Shown here: positions 1 through 9,436 of the stretch, piece by piece
How the letters are laid out: each line of letters starts with the position of its first letter
Numbering within the stretch: position 1 is the first letter of the stretch
Position numbers and translations under genes: made by a program
The notes under the pieces: generated by a model
Told to the model about the DNA's origin: nothing
Seen by the model: only the letters and a program-made list of their open reading frames with translations
Databases searched by the model: none
Source: Thiohalocapsa sp. ML1
Lineage (GTDB): Bacteria; Pseudomonadota; Gammaproteobacteria; Chromatiales; Chromatiaceae
Direction: 5' to 3'
Assembly: GCF_001469165.1 (NCBI RefSeq)
Contig: NZ_JABX01000004.1
Coordinates: forward strand, 62,001-126,000
Length of the DNA stretch: 64,000 nt

Positions 1-529
1 CCAGCCACAGATAGTGCAGCACGGCGAGCACGCCGATGGCGTAGACGAGGCGGTGCAGTTGTTTCCAGCGCGGGCCGAGGCGCCTGATCCAGCCCTTGGT
101 GGAGGTCACCGCCAGCGGCAGCATCAGCACCAGCGCGGCGACGCCGACCGTGATGTAGGGGCGCTTTACGATATCGGCGGCGATGGCCGGCCAGTCGAAG
201 AACTGATCCAGCCAGAGGTAGGTCGTGAAGTGCAGCGCGGCGTAGAAAAAGGCATAGAGCCCGAGCATGCGCCGCAGCCGCACCAGCCAGGCCTGGCCGG
301 TGAGTCGGCGCAGCGGCGTCACCGCCAGCGTCGCGAGCAGCAGCCGCAGCGCCCAGTCGCCGGTGTCGTGCGTGATGGCCTCGACGGGGTTCGGCCCGAC
401 GGCGCCCGTCAGCACGCGCCAAACGAGGAGCGCGAACGGCACGAGGCAGGCGGCGAAGAGCAACGGCTTCACCCAACGAAGCGCGGTGTCTGGGCGTCTC
501 GTGCCGCTGATTGCGGGAGCAATGATCAT
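1..529 (-). CDS. msrQ: MsrQ, haem-binding membrane subunit of MsrPQ (partial, runs off the window start)
   Basis: This is the quinone-linked cytochrome b subunit that passes electrons across the inner membrane to MsrP for repair of oxidised periplasmic methionines. About 176 residues are visible; the family is roughly 200, so only the C-terminal end is missing. The start ATG at 529 gives a basic N-terminus, then a membrane segment, the family signature NPVEAITHDTGDWALRLLL, and further membrane segments with His residues in YAALHFTTY and KQLHRLVYAI that fit haem ligands. It lies downstream of msrP on the same strand but is separated from it by a 240-bp stretch filled with repeats, which is unusual for this tightly coupled pair. 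Confidence 0.9.
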   Translation of the reverse strand, partial: MIIAPAISGTRRPDTALRWVKPLLFAACLVPFALLVWRVLTGAVGPNPVEAITHDTGDWALRLLLATLAVTPLRRLTGQAWLVRLRRMLGLYAFFYAALHFTTYLWLDQFFDWPAIAADIVKRPYITVGVAALVLMLPLAVTSTKGWIRRLGPRWKQLHRLVYAIGVLAVLHYLWL

Positions 530-560
530 GCGCTGCGAAGCTGATTTCCTGGTGTTCCAA

Positions 561-771
561 TCGAAATCGAAATCGAAATCGGGATCGGGATCGGGATCGG
601 GATCGGGATCGGGATCGAAATCGGGATCGTCCGACTCCGTATCGAGGTCGACAACGCGCCCGCGAGACATCGCAACCGTTGCCCGAGCGTCCGAGCCGCC
701 GCTCACGGGCCAAGGGCCAAGGGCCGAGGGCCGAGGAGTGCGACCTTGGCCCTCGGCCCTCGGCCCTCTCC
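561..771. repeat. Composite repeat copy A: hexamer tract plus G-rich hairpin
   Basis: Positions 561-629 are an uninterrupted run of six-base units alternating atcgaa and atcggg. Positions 707-771 are an inverted repeat made of gggccaagg/gggccgagg units on one arm and their complement on the other. The two blocks match modules seen in seven other places in the window. The hairpin ends at the stop codon of msrP and lies between msrP and msrQ, so it would sit inside any msrPQ transcript. Confidence 0.85.
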
Positions 772-1730
772 TAGTATTGCCGCGCCAAATCCATCCCCGC
801 ATACAAAGGCGCGACCTGATCCCCGTAGCCGTTGAACTTGAGCGTCGGGCGCTTCTTGGCAAACAACCCATCGCCGATCATCCGGTGGCTCTTCTGGCTC
901 CAGCGCGGGTGGTCCACCTCCGGGTTCACGTTGGCATAGAAGCCGTATTCGCTGGGCTGCATGCTGCTCCATGCCGTCGGCGGCTGCCGCTCGGTGAAGC
1001 TGATGCGCACGATGGACTTGATGCTCTTGAAGCCGTACTTCCACGGCACGACGAGCCGCAGCGGCGCGCCGTTCTGGTTGGGCAGGCTCTCGCCGTAGAG
1101 CCCGGTGGCGAGGATGGTGAGCGGGTGCATGGCCTCGTCCATACGCAATCCCTCCCGGTACGGCCAGTCGAGGACGCGCCGCCGCTGCCCGGGCAGCATC
1201 TCGGGGTCGTAAATGGTTTCAAACGCGACGTATTTTGCCTGCGACGTCGGCTTGAAGCGCGCGAGCAGGTCGCCGAGGGGAAAGCCGACCCAGGGCACCA
1301 CCATGGCCCAGGCCTCGACGCAGCGCAGCCGGTAGATGCGCTCCTCCTGCGGGAAGCCGGACAGGATGTCCTCGATGCCGAGCGTGCCCGGGGCCTCGCA
1401 CTCGCCATCCACCACCACCTGCCAGGGGCGGGTTCTGAGCTGCTCGGCGTTGGCCTTCGGGTCGTACTTCTCGGTGCCGAGCTCGTAGAAGTTGTTGTAG
1501 CTGGTGATGTCGTCGCGGCTGGTGGGGGGCGCGTCGGTGGAGAGCGGGCTCGGACGCAGGTCGGGGATGGCCTCGCCCGCCGCGACGGGCGCCGCGCGCA
1601 ACGCGGCACCGCCGATGGCGGCGCCGACGCCGGCCAAGGCCGCGGCCTGGAGAAATTCCCGCCGTCGCAGATACACGGCCTTGGGCGTGATCTCGGAGGC
1701 GGGAATGTCGCTCGGTCGCTTGATCAGCAT
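771..1730 (-). CDS. msrP: MsrP, molybdopterin-containing protein-methionine-sulfoxide reductase catalytic subunit
   Basis: MsrP reduces methionine sulfoxide in periplasmic proteins using electrons from MsrQ. The protein (319 aa, normal length) opens with a twin-arginine signal ([13 protein letters not shown], residues 22-34) for folded export through Tat. The oxidoreductase molybdopterin domain follows, with the Mo-coordinating cysteine in RLRCVEAW (C137). The start at 1730 is preceded by a GAGGA ribosome site. A basic Mo-binding motif, [10 protein letters not shown], lies in the second half. The function is well supported by sequence; only the repeat-filled gap to msrQ is odd. Confidence 0.95.
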   Translation of the reverse strand: MLIKRPSDIPASEITPKAVYLRRREFLQAAALAGVGAAIGGAALRAAPVAAGEAIPDLRPSPLSTDAPPTSRDDITSYNNFYELGTEKYDPKANAEQLRTRPWQVVVDGECEAPGTLGIEDILSGFPQEERIYRLRCVEAWAMVVPWVGFPLGDLLARFKPTSQAKYVAFETIYDPEMLPGQRRRVLDWPYREGLRMDEAMHPLTILATGLYGESLPNQNGAPLRLVVPWKYGFKSIKSIVRISFTERQPPTAWSSMQPSEYGFYANVNPEVDHPRWSQKSHRMIGDGLFAKKRPTLKFNGYGDQVAPLYAGMDLARQY

Positions 1731-1814
1731 CGTGGGTCCTCTTCGTTGTCCGCATCGGCCTTGAGACCGGCGCCGAGCGCGCTTGGTTTCGCGGCGTACG
1801 CAGGGGGCGGCCGA

Positions 1815-2936
1815 CTAAAGTCGGCCGACCCGCGCTGGGCGCGCCGCCGCCCGATAGACACCGAGGAGCTGTGCCGAGGTCTGCGCGAGGCTGAATTCCC
1901 GCACCAGTCGCGCCCGGCCGGCGGCGCCGATGGCGACCGCGGCGGCGGGGTCTGCGATGAGCCGATGCAGGTGCGCGGTGAGCGCGGGAATGTCGCCGGG
2001 CTCGAACAGCAGTCCTTCGCGGCCGTCATCGAGCGCCTCGGGGATCGCGCCCACCCGAGTCGCCACCACCGGCAGCCCCACGGCCATGGCCTCCAGCATC
2101 GACATGGGCAAGCCCTCGTCGTAGGACGGCAGGCAGAAGCAATGCGCCGCGGCGACCACGGCATCCTTCTCCGCCCCGGTCACCGGCCCTGGAACAACAA
2201 CATCGCCAAGGCCCAACTCGGCGGCGAGGTCGAGCAGCAAGCCGCGCCGCCCGGGCTCCGCATCGACGCCGAACAGCTCCACCCGCACCGGCCGCGGGCC
2301 GTCGAGCGCCGCCACCGCGCGCAGCAGATCGGCTTGACCCTTGCGCGCCTCGTAGTTCGCGAGGCACAGGATGCGGAACGGACCGTCCGCGGCCGGGCGC
2401 ACCTGCTCGCCCACCGACACGCCGTTCGGCACCACGTCGATGCGCGCCGGGTCGGCCCAGTCCGCCAGCACCTCCCGCCAGCCGGCCCCGAGCACCACCA
2501 CACGGTCCGCGCCCCGGAGCAGCCGCCGTGCGAGCCAGGCCCGAGCGCCCGAGAGCCCACCCAGAAAGCGGTGAAACTGCGCGCCGTGGATGTGCAGCAC
2601 CACCGGGCAGAACAGCAGCCGCGCGAGCAGCACGTCAACGCCGCTGCGCCAGAAGCTGAACCAAGAGCAGGTGTGGATGTGCACCACGGCCGGGCGCCAG
2701 ACGATGCACTGCCAGCCCAGCGCGCCCAAGAGCCTGAGCTGGGCGGCCACGCCGGCCCACAGCGGCCGGTTCGCCGCGGTGGTCTTGACGCTGTTCAGCA
2801 CGCGCACGTCGAGCCGCCCGCGGAAGGCCTGCACCAGGTTCTGCACCACGGTGGCCATGCCGCCCACGGGCGGCGGCAACGGCCCCACCATCAGCACCCG
2901 CAGCGGCGCTGCGTCGTCATGGTCGGCGCGGGTCAC
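1815..2936 (-). CDS. Glycosyltransferase family 4 protein
   Basis: A GT-B fold glycosyltransferase of 373 residues, likely adding a sugar from a nucleotide donor to a surface polysaccharide. The N-terminal half has the acceptor-side motif GPLPPPVGGMATVVQNLV (about residues 18-35). The C-terminal half has the GT4 donor-binding signature LPSYDEGLPMSMLEAMAVG with the E-x7-E spacing. Its start codon overlaps the stop of the upstream GT4 gene by four bases (ATGA at 2933-2936), so the two are translationally coupled. Donor and acceptor cannot be read from the sequence. Confidence 0.88.
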   Translation of the reverse strand: MTRADHDDAAPLRVLMVGPLPPPVGGMATVVQNLVQAFRGRLDVRVLNSVKTTAANRPLWAGVAAQLRLLGALGWQCIVWRPAVVHIHTCSWFSFWRSGVDVLLARLLFCPVVLHIHGAQFHRFLGGLSGARAWLARRLLRGADRVVVLGAGWREVLADWADPARIDVVPNGVSVGEQVRPAADGPFRILCLANYEARKGQADLLRAVAALDGPRPVRVELFGVDAEPGRRGLLLDLAAELGLGDVVVPGPVTGAEKDAVVAAAHCFCLPSYDEGLPMSMLEAMAVGLPVVATRVGAIPEALDDGREGLLFEPGDIPALTAHLHRLIADPAAAVAIGAAGRARLVREFSLAQTSAQLLGVYRAAARPARVGRL

Positions 2937-4108
2937 GGCAACACGGACCCGACCGGCATCGGCACTGCGTGCTGGTAGAAGTCCGCGTAGCGCTTCAGCA
3001 TCGCCTCCAGGGAGAAGATCTGCTCGGCCCGAAGCCGCGCATCCGCGCCCATGGCCCGGCGCTCGGCGTGGTTGTGGACCAGCCGCTCGATGGCGCGGGC
3101 AAGGACGGCCGAGTCACCGGCGGGCACCAAAAGCCCGCTGCGACCGTGGTCCACCAGCTCCGGGTTGCCGCCCACCGCGTGCGCGACCACCGGCAGGCCG
3201 CTCGCCATCGCCTCCAGGATCGCGTTGCTCATGCCCTCCAGCTCGCTCGGCAGCGCGAACAGGTCCGCGGCGGCGAGGTACTGCGGCACCCGGTCGCTGC
3301 CGCCCGGCATGTCGACCCACGCGCCGATGCCGAGCTCGCGCACGCGCGCTTCGAGGCGTCCGCGCTCGCCGCCCTCCCCCAGCCACAAAAAGCGCAACCG
3401 CAGCCGCGTGCCCGTCAGCACCCGTGCCGCCGCCTCCAGCAGCGCCGCATGGCCTTTCACCGGCGTCAGGCTCGCGACGGTCAGGATGACCAGCTCATCG
3501 TCGGCGAAGCCGAGCGTCCGGCGCAGCGCCGCCCGCTGCCCGCTGGGCGCGAAGCGCCGACAGTCCACGCCGTTGTAGAGCACCTCGAAGCGCGACTGCG
3601 GGATGCCGGCCAAGCCCGCAAAGCGCTCCGCGGCATCGCGGCAGACGGCGAACAGACGGTCCGTCGCCAGCGCCAGCCCACGGCTCGCAACCCGGCGCCG
3701 CCACGGAAACCAATGCCCGTCCGCAAAGCCGTGGAAGGACCACACCAGCGTGCTGCGCCGGCCGGACAGGCGCTGCGCCAGCACGGTATCGGCCCAGGTG
3801 TTCCAGTTGCGGCAGTGCACCACCTGCGGGCGGGTCGCGCGGATCAGCCGCGCGAGCCTGAGCGGCAGGGCCAGGTCATGCCGGCCGCGGTTCAGCACGT
3901 GGACGGGCACCTCGGGCCTGACCCGGTCCGCCATCTCGCCGCGGCTGTCCAGGCAGGCGACGCTTTGCCGGAACTGCGCCGGCGGCAGGCCGTTCAGCAG
4001 GTTGACGACGCCGTTCTCGAGCCCGCCCCGCGGCAGCCCGTGCACCACGTGCAGCACGCGCACCGGCAGCGACTCGGCGATGCGCGCGGAATCCCTTGGC
4101 GCGTTCAC
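2933..4108 (-). CDS. GT4 sugar transferase, Stp2-like (PEP-CTERM/EpsH1-associated family)
   Basis: A 391-residue GT4 glycosyltransferase resembling the Stp2 family found with EpsH1/PEP-CTERM exopolysaccharide systems. Supporting stretches are [19 protein letters not shown] near the N-terminus, [13 protein letters not shown] in the middle, and the GT4 donor motif [20 protein letters not shown]. It overlaps galE upstream and the next GT4 downstream by four bases each, so galE-stp2-GT4 looks like one operon making exopolysaccharide. No PEP-CTERM protein or exosortase gene is in the window, so the association is by similarity only. Confidence 0.85.
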   Translation of the reverse strand: MNAPRDSARIAESLPVRVLHVVHGLPRGGLENGVVNLLNGLPPAQFRQSVACLDSRGEMADRVRPEVPVHVLNRGRHDLALPLRLARLIRATRPQVVHCRNWNTWADTVLAQRLSGRRSTLVWSFHGFADGHWFPWRRRVASRGLALATDRLFAVCRDAAERFAGLAGIPQSRFEVLYNGVDCRRFAPSGQRAALRRTLGFADDELVILTVASLTPVKGHAALLEAAARVLTGTRLRLRFLWLGEGGERGRLEARVRELGIGAWVDMPGGSDRVPQYLAAADLFALPSELEGMSNAILEAMASGLPVVAHAVGGNPELVDHGRSGLLVPAGDSAVLARAIERLVHNHAERRAMGADARLRAEQIFSLEAMLKRYADFYQHAVPMPVGSVLP

Positions 4109-5115
4109 GCGAAGCCGTCGGGGTTGTTGTGCTGCCAGCGCCAGTGGTCGGCGACCATGGCCTCGACGCCGAGCGCCGCCCGCCAGCCGAGCTCCGCCGC
4201 GGCGAGCGACGGGTCCGCCCAGCAGGTGGCGATGTCGCCGGGACGCCGCGCGACGATGCGGTACGGGATCTCACGGCCCGCCGCCGCCGCGAAGGCGCGC
4301 ACCATCTCCAGCACGCTGTAGCCGCGCCCGGTGCCCAGGTTGTAGGTGACCACGCCGGGCGCATCCATGAGCCGCGCCAGCGCCGCCAAGTGCCCGCGGG
4401 CGAGGTCCACGACGTGGATGTAGTCGCGTACGCCGGTGCCGTCCGGCGTGGCGTAGTCGTCGCCGAAGACCTTGAGCTCCGGCCGCTTGCCCACGGCCAC
4501 CTGTGCAATGAAGGGCATGAGGTTATTCGGGATGCCGTTCGGGTCCTCGCCGATGTGCCCGCTCGGGTGCGCGCCGACGGGGTTGAAGTAGCGCAAGAGT
4601 GCGATGTCCCAGCCGGCGTCGGCGCGGTGCAGGTCGCGCAGGATCTCTTCGATGAACAGCTTGGTGCGGCCGTAGGGGTTGGTGGCGTCGAGCGGGAAGT
4701 CCTCGCGGATGGGCACGCTGGCCGGGTCGCCGTAGACGGTCGCCGACGAGCTGAACACGAGCCGCTTCACGCCGGCCGCGGCCATCGCACGGCACAGGCA
4801 CAGCGTGCCCTGCACGTTGTTGTCGTAGTAGTCGAGCGGGATCTCGGTGGACTCGCCGACGGCCTTGAGGCCGGCGAAATGGATCACGGCATCGAAGCCG
4901 CCGTCGCCGAGCAGCGCCGCGAGCGCGGCCTCATCGCGCAGGTCCGCCTGCACGAAGCCGAGCCCGCGGCCGGCGATCTGCCGCACCCGCTCCAGCGCCG
5001 CGGGCTTGCTGTTGCTGAGATTGTCGACGACGACCACATCGTGGCCGGCGGCGAGCAATTCGACACAGGTGTGACTGCCAATGTAACCGGCACCGCCGGT
5101 GACGAGGACGAGCAT
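4105..5115 (-). CDS. galE: UDP-glucose 4-epimerase
   Basis: GalE interconverts UDP-glucose and UDP-galactose using tightly bound NAD. The 336-residue protein shows the Rossmann motif [10 protein letters not shown] (residues 6-15), the catalytic Ser in SSSATVYG (S124) and the YxxxK pair Y148/K152 in NPYGRTK. Length and motif order are those of the extended short-chain dehydrogenase family. It is the first gene of an overlapping unit with two glycosyltransferases, so it probably supplies UDP-galactose for their polysaccharide. Its promoter must lie in the 130-bp gap it shares with the divergent TIR-FHA gene. Confidence 0.96.
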   Translation of the reverse strand: MLVLVTGGAGYIGSHTCVELLAAGHDVVVVDNLSNSKPAALERVRQIAGRGLGFVQADLRDEAALAALLGDGGFDAVIHFAGLKAVGESTEIPLDYYDNNVQGTLCLCRAMAAAGVKRLVFSSSATVYGDPASVPIREDFPLDATNPYGRTKLFIEEILRDLHRADAGWDIALLRYFNPVGAHPSGHIGEDPNGIPNNLMPFIAQVAVGKRPELKVFGDDYATPDGTGVRDYIHVVDLARGHLAALARLMDAPGVVTYNLGTGRGYSVLEMVRAFAAAAGREIPYRIVARRPGDIATCWADPSLAAAELGWRAALGVEAMVADHWRWQHNNPDGFA

Positions 5116-5247
5116 GGCGACCCTCGGTGCTGCTGTAGGTGACCCATTCTACCGCGGGCACTGGCCAGCGGCCCCGCGCACTGGTACAAGGAACGCTGAC
5201 GAGAGCCTGTTGACCCGCCCATGCACGGCCGGCCTGCGAGGGCAGCC

Positions 5248-6039
5248 ATGAAGAACGTCTTCATCAGTCATTCGTCGAAAGACCTCGACTTCGTGTTCGC
5301 GAACGTCAAGGGCGTCTTCGACGAGCTCGGCTACTGCGCCTGGTGCTCGGCTACCAGCGTGCGCCTGGCGTCGGATTGGGAGCAGCAGATCCGCCGCGCC
5401 TTGCTGCAGGCGGACTGGTTCGTGGTGGTGCTCTCGCCGGACGCGGTGAAGTCGGAGTGGGTGCAGGCGGAAACGCACTGGGCCTTCGAGAACAAGCGCG
5501 GGCGCGTGCTCCCGATCATGGCCCGCAGTTGCGACCCCGCCGACGCGCACCTGCGCCTCGGTACCTTGCAGTTCCTGGACTTTCGCGATGATCCGGAGGC
5601 CGGACGCCGGCAGCTCTGCGACCTGCTGCGGGGCCACGCGCCGCGCCTCACCACCGCCCTGGGCCGCCATGCGACCGCCACGGCGCCGGTGCAGGAGCAG
5701 ACCACCCTCATCAGCAAGCGGCGCGAGGCAAGGCTGCGGCTGCGCATCGAGCGCGCGGACGGCACGGCCTCGGAGCACAGCATGCAGATCTGCAACTGGG
5801 CCGTCATCGGCCGCGCCACCGACGCCGACCTGCCCCTCGCGGACGACTGCGTCTCACGCAAGCACGCCCGCATCGCGGTCGTCCCCGGCGACACCGGCAA
5901 CCACCTGACGCTGATGGATCTGGACAGCGCCAACGGCACGCTGCTGAACGGACAGGGCGTGGCTGCGGATCATCCCCTTAAGGTCGGCGACCGCATCGAG
6001 CTCGGCGACAGCCGCCTGCACATCCTCGCCATCGACTAG
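5248..6039 (+). CDS. TIR-FHA fusion protein
   Basis: A 263-residue cytoplasmic protein. Residues 1-130 are a TIR domain: KNVFISHSSKD at the start, VVVLSPDAVKSEWVQAE in the middle, with E75 in the W-x3-E position that is the catalytic glutamate of NAD-cleaving TIR domains. Residues 165-263 are an FHA domain that would bind phosphothreonine: IGRATDADLPL (GR at 188-189), SRKHARI (203-209) and DSANGTLLNG (N229-G230-T231). A linker with a TT pair (residues 152-153) joins them. The start at 5248 is chosen over 5221 because GAGGG precedes it and the TIR fold begins at once. It is divergent from galE. The role is unknown; defence or phospho-signalling are the two obvious options. Confidence 0.85.
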   Translation: MKNVFISHSSKDLDFVFANVKGVFDELGYCAWCSATSVRLASDWEQQIRRALLQADWFVVVLSPDAVKSEWVQAETHWAFENKRGRVLPIMARSCDPADAHLRLGTLQFLDFRDDPEAGRRQLCDLLRGHAPRLTTALGRHATATAPVQEQTTLISKRREARLRLRIERADGTASEHSMQICNWAVIGRATDADLPLADDCVSRKHARIAVVPGDTGNHLTLMDLDSANGTLLNGQGVAADHPLKVGDRIELGDSRLHILAID

Positions 6040-6210
6040 CCTCGGCACGGCCCACCGCAGAGCCCGTCGCCACTGCGCCCCGCCCCATCGCAGCCCCAGC
6101 CGCGTCGCACACCTTGTGGCACGCCCCGCCGTCGTCATGCCCCGGTCACATTCCGCAGCTAGGATCGCGGGGTTTTTCCGACTCGTGCAAACCCAGGGAT
6201 TATCCGAGCC

Positions 6211-7191
6211 ATGCCTACGTCCACGCTGCAAACCCCGCTGCCCCGGCGCCGCCGGCTGCTCACCGCGACCCTGGCGCTCGGCTGCGCCCTCGCCGCGCTG
6301 CCCGCGCTCGCCCTCGACCCCCGCTTCACCGACGCCGACGGCGACCTCGTCGCCGACGCGCCGAGCGACCCGGCGGACTGGATCGACCCGGACACCCTGG
6401 TGTTCGCCTACACGCCGGTCGAGGACCCGGCCGTCTACGCCGAGGTCTGGCAGGGCTTTATCGAGCACCTGCAACAGGCCACTGGCAAAAAGGTCCAGTT
6501 CTTCCCGGTGCAGTCCAACGCCGCGCAGATCGAGGCCATGCGCGCCGGGCGCCTGCACGTGGCCGGCTTCAACACGGGCTCCAATCCCCTCGCCGTGAAC
6601 TGCGCAGGCTTCGTGCCCTTCGCGATGATGGCCGCCGAGGACGACAGCTACGGCTACGAGATGGAGATCATCACCCACCCCGGCAGCGGCATCGAGCAGG
6701 TGCCGGACATCAAGGGCAAGCAGCTCGCCTTCACGGCCGAGACCTCCAACTCCGGCTACAAGGCGCCGTCCGCCATCCTGCAATCGGAGTTCGACCTCGA
6801 GGCCGGGCGCGACTTCGAGCCCGTGTTCTCCGGCAAGCACGACAATTCCATCCTCGGCGTCGCCAACAAGGACTATCCCGCGGCGAGCATCGCCAACTCG
6901 GTGCTAAAGCGCATGCTCGCGCGCGACGTGGTCGAACCGGAGCAGATCGTCAGCATCTATGCGTCCGAGACCTTCCCGACCACGGGCTACGGCCACGTCT
7001 ACAACCTGAAGCCGGAGCTCGCCGAGCAGATCAAGGCGGCCTTCTTCAGCTTCCCCTGGGAGGGCTCCGCGCTGCAGGCCGAGTTCAAGGAATCCGGCGA
7101 AGCCAAGTTCGTCCCCATCGCCTACCAGCAGCACTGGGACATGATCCGCAAGATCGACGCCGCCACCGGTGTCTCGTACAACTGCAAGTGA
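6211..7191 (+). CDS. phnD: Phosphate/phosphite/phosphonate-type ABC transporter substrate-binding protein (PhnD family)
   Basis: A periplasmic binding protein of 326 residues in the PhnD/SsuA family. The N-terminus has a basic stretch (RRRR), a hydrophobic core and a likely cleavage after ALA at about residue 35. The mature part has the family pattern [20 protein letters not shown], then [20 protein letters not shown] and [15 protein letters not shown], which line the anion site in relatives. It overlaps the following ATPase gene by 23 bp. The ligand cannot be told from sequence; this family also binds other oxyanions, and no phosphonate catabolism gene is nearby. Confidence 0.85.
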   Translation: MPTSTLQTPLPRRRRLLTATLALGCALAALPALALDPRFTDADGDLVADAPSDPADWIDPDTLVFAYTPVEDPAVYAEVWQGFIEHLQQATGKKVQFFPVQSNAAQIEAMRAGRLHVAGFNTGSNPLAVNCAGFVPFAMMAAEDDSYGYEMEIITHPGSGIEQVPDIKGKQLAFTAETSNSGYKAPSAILQSEFDLEAGRDFEPVFSGKHDNSILGVANKDYPAASIANSVLKRMLARDVVEPEQIVSIYASETFPTTGYGHVYNLKPELAEQIKAAFFSFPWEGSALQAEFKESGEAKFVPIAYQQHWDMIRKIDAATGVSYNCK

Positions 7192-8050
7192 GCCCGCCCC
7201 GGGCCCGCGGATCACGCTCCGCGGGCTCGGCAAGCGCTACCGCACCGGCGACCTCGCCCTCGCCGACGTGGACCTGACGGTGCCGGCGGGCCAGGTGCTC
7301 GGCCTCATCGGCCCGTCCGGGGCCGGCAAGTCGACGCTGATCCGCTGCATCAACCGGCTCGTGGAGCCGAGCACCGGCCAGGTGCTGCTGCACGGCGACA
7401 CCGGCGACGGCGTGGAGGTCTCGCGCCTCGGCCGCCGGGGGCTTCGCCGCGCGCGTCGGCGCATCGGCATGATCTTCCAGGAGTACGCGCTCGTGGAGCG
7501 GCTCACGGTCATGGAGAACGTGCTGTCCGGGCGGCTCGGCTACGTGCCCTTCTGGCGCAGTTGGCTGCGGCGCTTTCCGCCCGCCGACATCGCCCGCGCC
7601 TTTCGGCTGCTGGACCGCGTCGGCCTCACCGAGCACGCGGACAAGCGCGCCGACGCCCTGTCCGGCGGCCAGCGCCAGCGCGTCGGCATCGCCCGGGCGC
7701 TGGCACAGGAGCCGGACCTGCTCCTGGTGGACGAGCCCACGGCGAGCCTGGACCCCAAGACCAGCCGGCAGATCATGCGCCTGCTGCGCGAGATCTGCGC
7801 CGAGCGCCACCTCGCCGCCATCGTCAACATCCACGACGTGGTGCTGGCGCAGCAGTTCATGATGCGCATCGTCGGCCTGCGCGCCGGTCGCATCGTCTAC
7901 GATGGCGAGCCCTCGGGCCTCACCCCTGCCGTGCTGACCGACATCTACGGCGAGGAGGACTGGAGCACGACGCCGGCAGCGCCCGTCACCGACGGCGCCG
8001 AGCCGATCCCCGAGCCGCCGACGGACCAGGACATCGCCCGGGCGCTCTGA
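7169..8050 (+). CDS. phnC: PhnC-type ABC transporter ATP-binding protein
   Basis: The ATPase partner of the upstream binding protein, 293 residues. It carries Walker [10 protein letters not shown], the Q-loop in [23 protein letters not shown], the signature [15 protein letters not shown], Walker [14 protein letters not shown] and the switch His in VNIHDV. The GTG at 7169 is the only plausible start; it lies inside phnD so translation is coupled. The C-terminus has a short Pro-rich tail beyond the usual PhnC length. The expected permease gene (phnE) does not follow; an antiporter gene comes next. Confidence 0.9.
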   Translation: MSRTTASEPAPGPRITLRGLGKRYRTGDLALADVDLTVPAGQVLGLIGPSGAGKSTLIRCINRLVEPSTGQVLLHGDTGDGVEVSRLGRRGLRRARRRIGMIFQEYALVERLTVMENVLSGRLGYVPFWRSWLRRFPPADIARAFRLLDRVGLTEHADKRADALSGGQRQRVGIARALAQEPDLLLVDEPTASLDPKTSRQIMRLLREICAERHLAAIVNIHDVVLAQQFMMRIVGLRAGRIVYDGEPSGLTPAVLTDIYGEEDWSTTPAAPVTDGAEPIPEPPTDQDIARAL

Positions 8051-8137
8051 GTTGCGCGCGGGCCATGCCTGCGGAGAGCGGCCCGGGACCCCGATCAGAC
8101 GCCGCCGAGTCGGCGCATCAGCGCTTGAGCATCACCC

Positions 8138-9385
8138 ATGACCGCATCTCTGGACCTCACGCTGGAACTCGCCGTGCTGTTGGCAACGGGGGTCGTGCTG
8201 CTCAGTGTCGTCGTCAGCCCGCTCGCGACGAGGCTCGGGGCGCCGATCCTGCTCTTGTTCCTAGGCATCGGCATGCTGGCGGGGCAGGACGGGCCGGGCG
8301 GCTATGTCCTCAACGACTTTGATCTGGTGTACGACCTCGGCAGCATCGCGCTCGCGGTGATCCTGTTCGCGGGCGGACTGGGCACGCGGGCGGCGGACAT
8401 CCGCGTCTGCATCGGGCCGGCGCTGTCCATGGCGACACTCGGCGTCATGGTCACGGCAGGGGTCGTCGGGCTCGCGGGCTGGCTCGCGGGCATGCCGCTG
8501 TTCGTCGCTCTGCTGCTCGGCGCGGTGGTGGGCTCGACGGATGCGGCGGCGACCTTTCTCTTGCTGCAAGGGCGTGGCATTCGGCTGCGCGCGCGGGTCA
8601 TGGAGACCATCGTCGTGGAGTCCGGCCTAAATGACCCGATGGCGATCTTCCTAACCCTGACGCTGGTGACCATCGTGGACGCCGGCGGCGGCGTGGACAG
8701 CCTGTCCTGGGCGCTGGCCGGCAGCTTTGCGCAGCAGATCGGCATTGGGGCGCTGGCGGGTGTCGCGGGCGGGCTTGGGCTCGGGCTGCTGGTGAATCGG
8801 CTGCGGCTCGCGGCCGGACTCTACGGCGTGCTCGCGCTGGCGGCCGCGCTCGCGCTGTTCGAGGCGACGCAGCTCGCGGGCGGCAGCGGCTATCTCGCGG
8901 TGTACCTGTGCGGCGTGCTGACCATGCAGCGCGTCACCGACGCGCACCGCCAGGAGCTCGACATCACCCACGGCAGCCTCGCGTGGCTGAGCCAGATCCT
9001 GATGTTCCTGCTGCTCGGGCTACTGGTCACGCCCTCGGATCTGGGCGCCGAGGCACTGCACGCCGCCGGCGTCGCGGCGGTGCTGATCTTCATCGCCCGT
9101 CCCGTGGCCGTGGCGGTCTGCCTCGCGCCCTTCCGCTATCGGTTGCGGGAGCGGCTCTTCATCGCCTGGGTGGGCCTGCGCGGTGCGGTGCCGATCTTTC
9201 TCGCCATCATCCCGGTGCTGAGCCCCGGCCCCATCGACACCGATTTCTTCAACGTGGTGTTCCTCGTCGTCATTGCGTCGCTGGTGCTGCAGGGCTGGAC
9301 CATCCCTTGGCTGGCACGGCGGCTGGACCTGGAGACACCGCCAACCGCGGGCGAGCCGGCGGACGCAGACCCGCTGCGCCCCTGA
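8138..9385 (+). CDS. CPA1-family potassium (or sodium)/proton antiporter, NhaP2-like
   Basis: An integral membrane protein of 415 residues with about a dozen hydrophobic segments. The CPA1 core motifs are present: GAVVGSTDAAATFLLL with the transport Asp, VVESGLNDPMAIFL (ND motif), and WVGLRGAVPIFLAIIP near the C-terminus. It resembles NhaP2/CvrA but stops soon after the last helix and lacks the cytosolic TrkA-C domain of the 570-residue enterobacterial protein. It probably exchanges K+ or Na+ for protons. It follows phnC by 87 bp and has its own start at 8138. Confidence 0.88.
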   Translation: MTASLDLTLELAVLLATGVVLLSVVVSPLATRLGAPILLLFLGIGMLAGQDGPGGYVLNDFDLVYDLGSIALAVILFAGGLGTRAADIRVCIGPALSMATLGVMVTAGVVGLAGWLAGMPLFVALLLGAVVGSTDAAATFLLLQGRGIRLRARVMETIVVESGLNDPMAIFLTLTLVTIVDAGGGVDSLSWALAGSFAQQIGIGALAGVAGGLGLGLLVNRLRLAAGLYGVLALAAALALFEATQLAGGSGYLAVYLCGVLTMQRVTDAHRQELDITHGSLAWLSQILMFLLLGLLVTPSDLGAEALHAAGVAAVLIFIARPVAVAVCLAPFRYRLRERLFIAWVGLRGAVPIFLAIIPVLSPGPIDTDFFNVVFLVVIASLVLQGWTIPWLARRLDLETPPTAGEPADADPLRP

Positions 9386-9436
9386 TGCGGACGGCGGACG
9401 ACGGCGCGCCGACGCGGATGCCGCCGGTCGCTTCCG

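Noticed and set aside
267-2978. A 903-codon open frame on the plus strand opposite msrP and the glycosyltransferases
   Set aside because: It is Arg/His/Pro-rich with no domain, and lies antisense to clearly recognised genes; very high GC leaves such frames open by chance.
8051-8137. A hidden phnE permease after phnC
   Set aside because: Only 87 bp separate phnC from the antiporter gene, and the antiporter has CPA1 motifs rather than the ABC permease EAA loop.
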